DNA from: Shewanella fidelis ATCC BAA-318
Lineage (GTDB): Bacteria > Pseudomonadota > Gammaproteobacteria > Enterobacterales > Shewanellaceae
Direction of reading: 5' to 3'
Assembly (NCBI RefSeq): GCF_000518605.1
Contig: NZ_JADX01000010.1
Coordinates: 1 to 64,000 of the forward strand
Length of the DNA stretch: 64,000 bases
Part shown: positions 57,811 through 64,000 of the stretch, piece after piece
Position numbering within the stretch: position 1 is the stretch's first letter
Layout: each line of letters opens with the position of its first letter
Made by a program: the position numbers and the translations under genes
The notes under the pieces: generated by a model
The model's database searches: none
Told to the model about the DNA's origin: nothing
What the model saw: only the letters and a program-made list of their open reading frames with translations

Positions 57811-59478
57811 TTATTTATGGATTTTAGGCAACGCTGCAGCTCTATCGCTATAATCTGCATGGCAACTGCCACAAGCAAACTCAGCAGTAGACCACGGCAT
57901 CTGGAACTTACCATCATCTGTAAACTGTTTTGCGTCAGCACTTAAGTCAATATTGAATAAATGGGATTTCACATCGCCAAATACGACTCCATTAACCTCT
58001 TTTGTTACCGCACTCTTAGCAAGCTTTGGCATATGACAAGTCGTACACTCAGCCGCTTTATGAGGCCCTGCCGCCCACGTGTTTTCTGCAAACTCCATAT
58101 CATGGCAAGTGCTACACTCTTTTACTGCCCCAGAATGTAATCCATCTGCGCTACCTTTATTAACTGTAGATTTATGTGGATCGTGGCAAGTTGAGCAACT
58201 CATGTTCTTTTTAGGACCAATCTCATCGCCAGCCTTGTAGTCAGCATGATCCTCAGGCACGACACCTAAGAGTTCATCACCGGTTTGATGATGCTTTGAA
58301 AGCCCTCCGCTTGATACTATTCGGCCTCCTAACTGACTACCATTAGGGAAGGCTTCATTATAAGCGCTCACATAGCTTGGGTAGTCTTTCTCACCGTCAC
58401 GGGTATGACATTCGGCACAAGTCACAGCTAAACCAAATCCCATATCTTCATTTAAGAAGTCAGCAGTTGTACGTGCACTAGCAACGCGCACAATATCATC
58501 TGCAGACATCGTTTTGATGTGTTGACTGCCCGCACCATGGCAAGCTTCACACTGGATCCCTTGCTCAGCAAAAGTCCCCCCCATTCCAGGCAGATCATCT
58601 TGACGCTGCAGATTGCGCAGATCACTATCTTCAGTTGTGGTGCGCTTCCAACCAGTTGTATGGCAGTTACCACATTTATACTGGTAGTTCATATCACCCG
58701 CTTTGTAGTCCCCCATAACATCAGGGTCATTTAAGTGGTTTTCAGGAATGTTAAAGCTACCATCAGCATTACGAATGTTATACTGCACGTTTTTACCTGT
58801 GACGATATATCCATCGGCATCTAACCAACGTAGCTTCCAGTTATAGCCCCCCACAACGTAACTCACTTGGTCATAGCTAGTCGGTGCCCCCAAGGCATTG
58901 TTGGTGGTACCATCACCATCTGGCCCAGCAAACTGCAACAGATCAATTGCACCTGTAATCGTTTCTTCTGGGGTGTAAGGGAAGCTTGGCTGCTCGCCAT
59001 TGGCTATCTTTTGGATTTTAAAGTTATGGCCTGTTTTAGCGAATGATTTATGTTTGTCTGAGTGACAACTTGCACACGTAGCAGAGCCAACGTATGTCAA
59101 AGGTTCAGGAGTTGGCGCAGCGTCAACGGTGACGGTAACTTGAGCCGATGCTTGCGCAGTACCGTCGCTGATTGTGTAATTAAACTTTACCTCTCCCGCT
59201 GTGCTTGCTGCGGTAAAACTCACCTTGCCATCTTTAACCACTGCTTTATCAGAATCGACTGACACTATGGTTAACTCATCCCCATCGGCATCGGAGTCAT
59301 TAGCCAATACATCAATGACCACAACTTCATCAACTAAGACATTGGCGAAATCTGCGACTGCGACTGGCGGCGTGTTTTCAATAGGTGGAACTGGCTCATC
59401 ATTATCACTTCCACAGGCAACTAACATGGTTATCATGCTAGCCAACATAAGCTTTTTACATGGAATTTTTGCGTTCAT
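57811..59478 (-). CDS. Octaheme c-type cytochrome lipoprotein with an N-terminal Ig-like domain
   Basis: From the ATG at 59478 (GAGG upstream) the product has 555 residues. A lipobox (MLVAC) makes it a lipoprotein. Residues about 35-125 form a cadherin/Ig-like bacterial domain (PPVAVADFANVLVDEVVVIDVLANDSDADGDELTIVS, then FNYTISDGTA). Eight CxxCH sites follow (CASCH, CGNCH, CEACH, CAECH, CSTCH twice, CTTCH, CGSCH), in a NapC/NrfB-like multiheme part with several free histidines for bis-His coordination. The electron acceptor is not evident; it is not tetrathionate or hydroxylamine reductase by any motif I can confirm. A two-component system lies 190 bp upstream on the same strand. Confidence 0.88.
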   Translation of the reverse strand: MNAKIPCKKLMLASMITMLVACGSDNDEPVPPIENTPPVAVADFANVLVDEVVVIDVLANDSDADGDELTIVSVDSDKAVVKDGKVSFTAASTAGEVKFNYTISDGTAQASAQVTVTVDAAPTPEPLTYVGSATCASCHSDKHKSFAKTGHNFKIQKIANGEQPSFPYTPEETITGAIDLLQFAGPDGDGTTNNALGAPTSYDQVSYVVGGYNWKLRWLDADGYIVTGKNVQYNIRNADGSFNIPENHLNDPDVMGDYKAGDMNYQYKCGNCHTTGWKRTTTEDSDLRNLQRQDDLPGMGGTFAEQGIQCEACHGAGSQHIKTMSADDIVRVASARTTADFLNEDMGFGLAVTCAECHTRDGEKDYPSYVSAYNEAFPNGSQLGGRIVSSGGLSKHHQTGDELLGVVPEDHADYKAGDEIGPKKNMSCSTCHDPHKSTVNKGSADGLHSGAVKECSTCHDMEFAENTWAAGPHKAAECTTCHMPKLAKSAVTKEVNGVVFGDVKSHLFNIDLSADAKQFTDDGKFQMPWSTAEFACGSCHADYSDRAAALPKIHK

Positions 59479-59668
59479 AAGTTCATCCTCAACATTGCTT
59501 TTCATATCGCCAACATTGCAGGGATCGGCGATTGATATGCCTCTTTGGGCATGAAGCAAGTATCAGAAACTTATTAATAAAGGGATAGATAACCAGAATT
59601 CACAGCCAATAGTAAACTGTGAACTTTAGTTATCAGAATTCACTTAACGTACTATTTTATTTAAACTT

Positions 59669-60307
59669 TTAGTCACTTGATAAATTATGGTTTGTTAACA
59701 CAAATCGACCACTATTTGTCAAAATGTAGAGCTTGTTCGCATTTTGCATAACAAGCCCTGCTTTCTTTAACTGTCTAATATGAAAATTAAACTTAGTATG
59801 ATCATCTATTTCAACTAAGCGGCACAGATCCATAAACTTAAGTGCTTTTTGTCCAGCCAATACCCGTAACGCTTTGCGTCTATAGGGGTTTGCTAGCGCG
59901 CTATACACCAAGTCAGCATCTAAATCCCCTCTGCTTTCTAACAGCTGTTTTTCGGCTAAACTGCGCTTCACAGTCACTATTAACTCATCTGCTTTAAAAG
60001 GCTTAGTCATTACACTATCAGCACCTTTTTTCATCGCATCCACGGCAGTATCTACAGTTGCGTAAGCAGTAATAATTATCACAGCGAGAAAAGGCTGATT
60101 GTGCCTAAGATTAGATATCGCCTCTACGCCAGTCATGCCTGACATTAACAGATCAAGTAATGCAATATCGAAATGCTCATGCAAGCTGACTTCTATCGCA
60201 TCTTCCGCACTATTTACAGCGGTAACATCAAAGCCTTCAAGCTCTAGTATTTCCACTATGCTCTCGCTGAGTTCAATATCATCTTCAGCCAACAATACCC
60301 GTGTCAT
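59669..60307 (-). CDS. Response regulator with an ArsR-like winged-helix output domain
   Basis: This 212-residue protein has a receiver domain (residues 1-120) with phospho-acceptor D52, acidic D9/D10, T80 and K102. The output part (about 131-205) reads ALANPYRRKALRVLAGQKALKF, IDDHTKFNFHIRQLKKAGLVMQ and LYILTNSGRFVL, the pattern of ArsR-type winged helices rather than OmpR, NarL or Fis types. The kinase stop codon overlaps its ATG (TAATG), so the pair is translationally coupled. Target genes are unknown; the octaheme cytochrome gene downstream on the same strand is the obvious candidate. Confidence 0.87.
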   Translation of the reverse strand: MTRVLLAEDDIELSESIVEILELEGFDVTAVNSAEDAIEVSLHEHFDIALLDLLMSGMTGVEAISNLRHNQPFLAVIIITAYATVDTAVDAMKKGADSVMTKPFKADELIVTVKRSLAEKQLLESRGDLDADLVYSALANPYRRKALRVLAGQKALKFMDLCRLVEIDDHTKFNFHIRQLKKAGLVMQNANKLYILTNSGRFVLTNHNLSSD

Positions 60308-61701
60308 TAATCATGTCCTCGATAAAATGTTAGCGTGATCTGAGTCCCTATCCCTTCCTTACTGGCAATCTGCATTTTGCCATTATGTAAGGCAACGATT
60401 TGCTCACAAATCGCTAAGCCCAGCCCAGTGCCCTGACCAACCGCTTTTGTTGAGTAAAATAGCTCAGTGGCTCGAGCTAATTGTGTTGTTGTCATGCCAC
60501 TGCCACTATCTTCTACTGTAATTTGAACCTGAGTTTCATCTTGTTGTGCTGTGACCTTGATACTATCTTGCGGCTCACAAGCATCAATGGCATTACATAG
60601 CAGATTGATAAAGAGCTCCTCTAACTTAATCCTTTCTGCACATAACACTATGCTATCGCTGCAACAGATTGTTATATGATGCTGTTTAGTTCGATGGGAT
60701 AATAGTTTTACTGCTGAATTGAGCACCTCTGTAAGCGCAACAAAGCTGCGTTTGCCGCTAGCAGGCCTAGCATAATTCAATAACTCCTGACTAATCGAAG
60801 ATGCACGCTCAACACCTAAACGTACACGAGCTAAATAATGACTTTGAGAGCTGGATAAAGTCGGGTGTTTACGTTCTAATAAATCAAGAGCAAGGGTTGA
60901 TGAGGCTAAAGGGTTATTAATTTCATGTGCCACCCCCATGGCCAGCTGACCTATGGCTTTGTATTTATCAGCTTCAATTGCCCGCTTGAGCTTAGCAGCT
61001 GTTGCTTGCTCTTTTTCCAAGTCAAAAATTTTAAGCGCCTTAAATAAAGCCACTAAAATTAAGGCTCCAGCTAACGTTCGGAAAATAGGCACGCTATAGT
61101 GATAATCTGTCGGCACAAGACCCGAAAGCCCACCATAAATCACCAAACCCACACCACATAAGGCAAAGTAATTGCCATAACTATGCTGCTCTTGCCTAAG
61201 GTTAAAGCCATAAACCATCATGCCAATCCCCGCTAAAAGCGCACTGCCAAAGCCAATCAAAACTCGTGTATATTGGCTAGCTTCGACAAAACCACTGCGG
61301 TTAACAGATAAATGGTGAAGATCTGGGATCACCAAATAGCCATAAAGCAAGATAATCAAAACGATAAGACTATGACCAATAACGGCAAGGCGCTTATTGC
61401 TGATACTTAAGATCTGCCATGCAAATATCATTAGCGCGAGATAAGACAAAAATAGCTTAGCCAAACATAGCCACAAGGTTAATAGCTTATATTCTTCAGC
61501 AATATGCCCAGTAAATATAAGTACATAAAGTTCAGACCACTCATGAAATGCATGGGAAAAACCAAACACCGCAAGTGCCCATAACGTTGGGGCTATTTTT
61601 AGCTGACTAAAACGAAAGTTTCGAAACAAGACTGCGCAGCCTACAGAAAAAAACACTAGGCCGTAAAAAAGATAAATATTAAATGTGACGAATACAGGCA
61701 T
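60307..61701 (-). CDS. Membrane sensor histidine kinase
   Basis: This 464-residue kinase has a membrane domain of about seven helices (residues 8-220), with no large periplasmic loop, so it may sense a membrane or redox signal. A HisKA domain has the phosphorylated His in GVAHEINNPLASS (H259), the N box is in LLCNAIDACEP, and the G boxes are in EDSGSGMTTTQL and GQGTGLGLAICEQIV. It is the first gene of the coupled kinase-regulator pair. A short hairpin (TAGCGCA-GAGTT-TGCGCTA, 61757-61775) lies 56 bp upstream of its start. Confidence 0.88.
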   Translation of the reverse strand: MPVFVTFNIYLFYGLVFFSVGCAVLFRNFRFSQLKIAPTLWALAVFGFSHAFHEWSELYVLIFTGHIAEEYKLLTLWLCLAKLFLSYLALMIFAWQILSISNKRLAVIGHSLIVLIILLYGYLVIPDLHHLSVNRSGFVEASQYTRVLIGFGSALLAGIGMMVYGFNLRQEQHSYGNYFALCGVGLVIYGGLSGLVPTDYHYSVPIFRTLAGALILVALFKALKIFDLEKEQATAAKLKRAIEADKYKAIGQLAMGVAHEINNPLASSTLALDLLERKHPTLSSSQSHYLARVRLGVERASSISQELLNYARPASGKRSFVALTEVLNSAVKLLSHRTKQHHITICCSDSIVLCAERIKLEELFINLLCNAIDACEPQDSIKVTAQQDETQVQITVEDSGSGMTTTQLARATELFYSTKAVGQGTGLGLAICEQIVALHNGKMQIASKEGIGTQITLTFYRGHD

Positions 61702-61794
61702 GGGCTAACGTTAACATTTAGCCATTGTTAGCAACTTGATCTAGTTCTAATTCCGTTAGCGCAGAGTTTGCGCTAGTTCATAATTCAAAGACAC

Positions 61795-61832
61795 AAAAAA
61801 GCCATCTAAGTTTTCACTTAAATGGCTTTTTA
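61795..61832 (-). terminator. Terminator of murA
   Basis: AAAAAGCCAT-CTAAG and CTTAA-ATGGCTTTTT pair with a bulge around a short loop; A run on the left gives T on the minus strand. It is about 25 bp past the murA stop and upstream of the kinase gene. Confidence 0.85.
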
Positions 61833-61857
61833 TTGCTAATTTTTATCTGCGTAAAAA

Positions 61858-63129
<1,272 letters not shown>

Positions 63130-63141
63130 CTAAATCCGCAC

Positions 63142-63393
63142 TTACATATTAAAGACTTTTTCACGCTTCCATTGAGTTGGCGTGAATGCATTAATCGTAA
63201 TTGCGTGTAGCTCACCACTAGTAATGTGAGCCATTAATGGGCCGTAAATAGTCTGTTGTTGCTTGACTCGTCCCATACCGTCAAAGCATTCACCTACTGC
63301 AACAATTTTATAGTGTGTCCCTTCTTGGGTCACTTTAACTTCCTCTAAAGAAAGCGCATCTAAAAGGATTGTTTCAATTTCTTTGCATTCCAT
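63142..63393 (-). CDS. ibaG: BolA family protein IbaG
   Basis: IbaG (YrbA) is a BolA-type protein that pairs with monothiol glutaredoxins in iron-sulphur handling and acid tolerance. From the ATG at 63393 (AAGGTG upstream) it has 83 residues with the BolA fold and the C-terminal HAITINAFTPTQWKREK. An earlier in-frame start would overlap mlaB and is unlikely. The gene sits between mlaB and murA as in E. coli. Confidence 0.93.
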   Translation of the reverse strand: MECKEIETILLDALSLEEVKVTQEGTHYKIVAVGECFDGMGRVKQQQTIYGPLMAHITSGELHAITINAFTPTQWKREKVFNM

Positions 63394-63406
63394 GGAACTA
63401 TTCACC

Positions 63407-63700
63407 TTACTTAGCTTCTTCAATAAAGAAGTCATTTAAATCATATAATGTAATAAATTTCTTAAGCTGCTCTGAAGGCGAGACTAACTTAAGGCTAATA
63501 CCTTTCGCGGCAAAAATACTGACTAGCTCAAGTAAAAATGCCACGCCAGCACTGTCACAATATTCAATTTCAGCCAACTGCAAAGCAGCTGTTTCTGGCG
63601 CTAAAATACTGCTGCGGTCATTCCATAAACTGCGCACTGTTTGTTGATCTAATAGACCTGAAACAATACAAACTGGTCCTTGTTGTTTAAATTCAGCCAC
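63407..63700 (-). CDS. mlaB: Phospholipid ABC transporter STAS protein MlaB
   Basis: MlaB is the small STAS-domain component of the MlaFEDB inner-membrane complex, which exchanges phospholipids with the outer membrane. The 97-residue protein has the STAS fold with IEYCDSAGVAFLLELV, the conserved Ser-containing loop. It lies between mlaC and ibaG, matching the standard mlaFEDCB order on the minus strand. Confidence 0.92.
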   Translation of the reverse strand: MAEFKQQGPVCIVSGLLDQQTVRSLWNDRSSILAPETAALQLAEIEYCDSAGVAFLLELVSIFAAKGISLKLVSPSEQLKKFITLYDLNDFFIEEAK

Positions 63701-63705
63701 AAGCT

Positions 63706-64000
63706 TTACTTCTTAGTCGCTTGCACATCAATATGTTTTTCGGTGCGCTCATTAAGCATATCAATCACCGACTCAATACCTTGTTGACGCACAAGGTTAG
63801 TAATTTCAGATTGCTTTGAGGATAACAAACTCACACCTTCAGCAACCAAATCAAATGCTTTCCAGCTACCGTCTTTTAATCGACGCGCCTTAAACTGCAA
63901 TTTAATCGGTGGACGTCCCTGCTCAACAACTTGCACGTATACGTTAGCAAACTTCTCCCCAGAAAAGTCTTGTGCTTTACCGTACTCAACTTTTTGATCG
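63706..64000 (-). CDS. mlaC: Phospholipid-binding protein MlaC (C-terminal part, truncated by window)
   Basis: The reading frame is open to the edge, so the N-terminal half and start lie outside the window. The visible part, about 97 residues, contains FKARRLKDGSWKAFDLVAEGVSLL and ends in TRQ-type LVRQQGIESVIDMLNE, typical of the periplasmic phospholipid shuttle MlaC. A GTG at 63936 is not the real start. It is 5 bp from mlaB. Confidence 0.93.
   Translation of the reverse strand, partial: DQKVEYGKAQDFSGEKFANVYVQVVEQGRPPIKLQFKARRLKDGSWKAFDLVAEGVSLLSSKQSEITNLVRQQGIESVIDMLNERTEKHIDVQATKK

Overview
This 64 kb window is chromosomal DNA of a marine gammaproteobacterium, almost certainly a Shewanella. 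The evidence is gene content and order: orn-rsgA-psd-mscM; nudF-yqiB-cpdA-yqiA-parE-parC with tolC divergent; rlmB-rnr-motX-purA; rplM-rpsI-zapE-zapG-degQ-degS; murA-ibaG-mlaB-mlaC. Two multiheme c-type cytochromes, one of them an OmcA/MtrC-type outer-membrane decaheme protein, fit the same genus. No phage, insertion sequence or CRISPR array is visible. The window is mostly core genome with two accessory-looking islands.

Layout. 0-9.7 kb: tRNA-Gly, orn, rsgA, psd, a permease, mscM, a glycerophosphodiesterase, a small DUF3392 membrane protein, a D-2-hydroxyacid dehydrogenase and the Fur-box-preceded bacterioferritin-associated ferredoxin bfd. 9.7-24.4 kb: topoisomerase IV genes parE and parC with a beta-propeller dehydrogenase gene between them, housekeeping genes up to nudF, tolC, an outer membrane protein/DUF2333/PCuAC operon, an enoyl-CoA hydratase, a three-gene micro-operon that includes a 35-residue membrane protein, and dusA.

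24.7-29.6 kb is the most interesting part: a compact, translationally coupled cluster that I interpret as a ferrosome (fez) locus. It encodes a P1B-type ATPase with an SCA motif in the ion-path helix, a cysteine-free HMA-like N-terminus and an HHIPGRIR motif. The same motif is found in a small companion protein, and a related arginine-rich start is found in a second. Two further proteins pair His/Tyr/Pro-rich tails with a Gly/Ala-rich membrane helix, and there is an unrecognised two-helix membrane protein and a basic protein with a Cys cluster. A good Fur box (15/19 to consensus) lies in the cluster and a weaker one in front of it. Ferrosomes are membrane-bounded iron-storage compartments reported in Desulfovibrio, Rhodopseudomonas, Shewanella and Clostridioides. 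The accessory proteins here look largely uncharacterised.

29.6-35.6 kb: an overlapping pair of LysR-type regulators divergent from a lipoprotein decaheme cytochrome whose upstream region carries inverted repeats, then an Omp85-type beta-barrel. 35.6-57.4 kb: alr, dnaB, an S46 dipeptidyl-peptidase, the rpsF-priB-rpsR-rplI operon with a recognisable S6:S18 leader, a DUF481 protein, a prolyl oligopeptidase, rlmB-rnr-motX-purA, rpsI-rplM, zapE, zapG, degQ and degS. 57.4-61.7 kb: a small membrane protein, an octaheme lipoprotein cytochrome with an N-terminal Ig-like domain, and a two-component system whose response regulator has an ArsR-like output domain. 61.8-64 kb: murA, ibaG, mlaB and the C-terminal part of mlaC, which runs off the edge.

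Limits: family assignments come from reading motifs and remembered relatives, not from searches. Start codons were moved inward where a Shine-Dalgarno sequence, signal peptide or family N-terminus argued for it.
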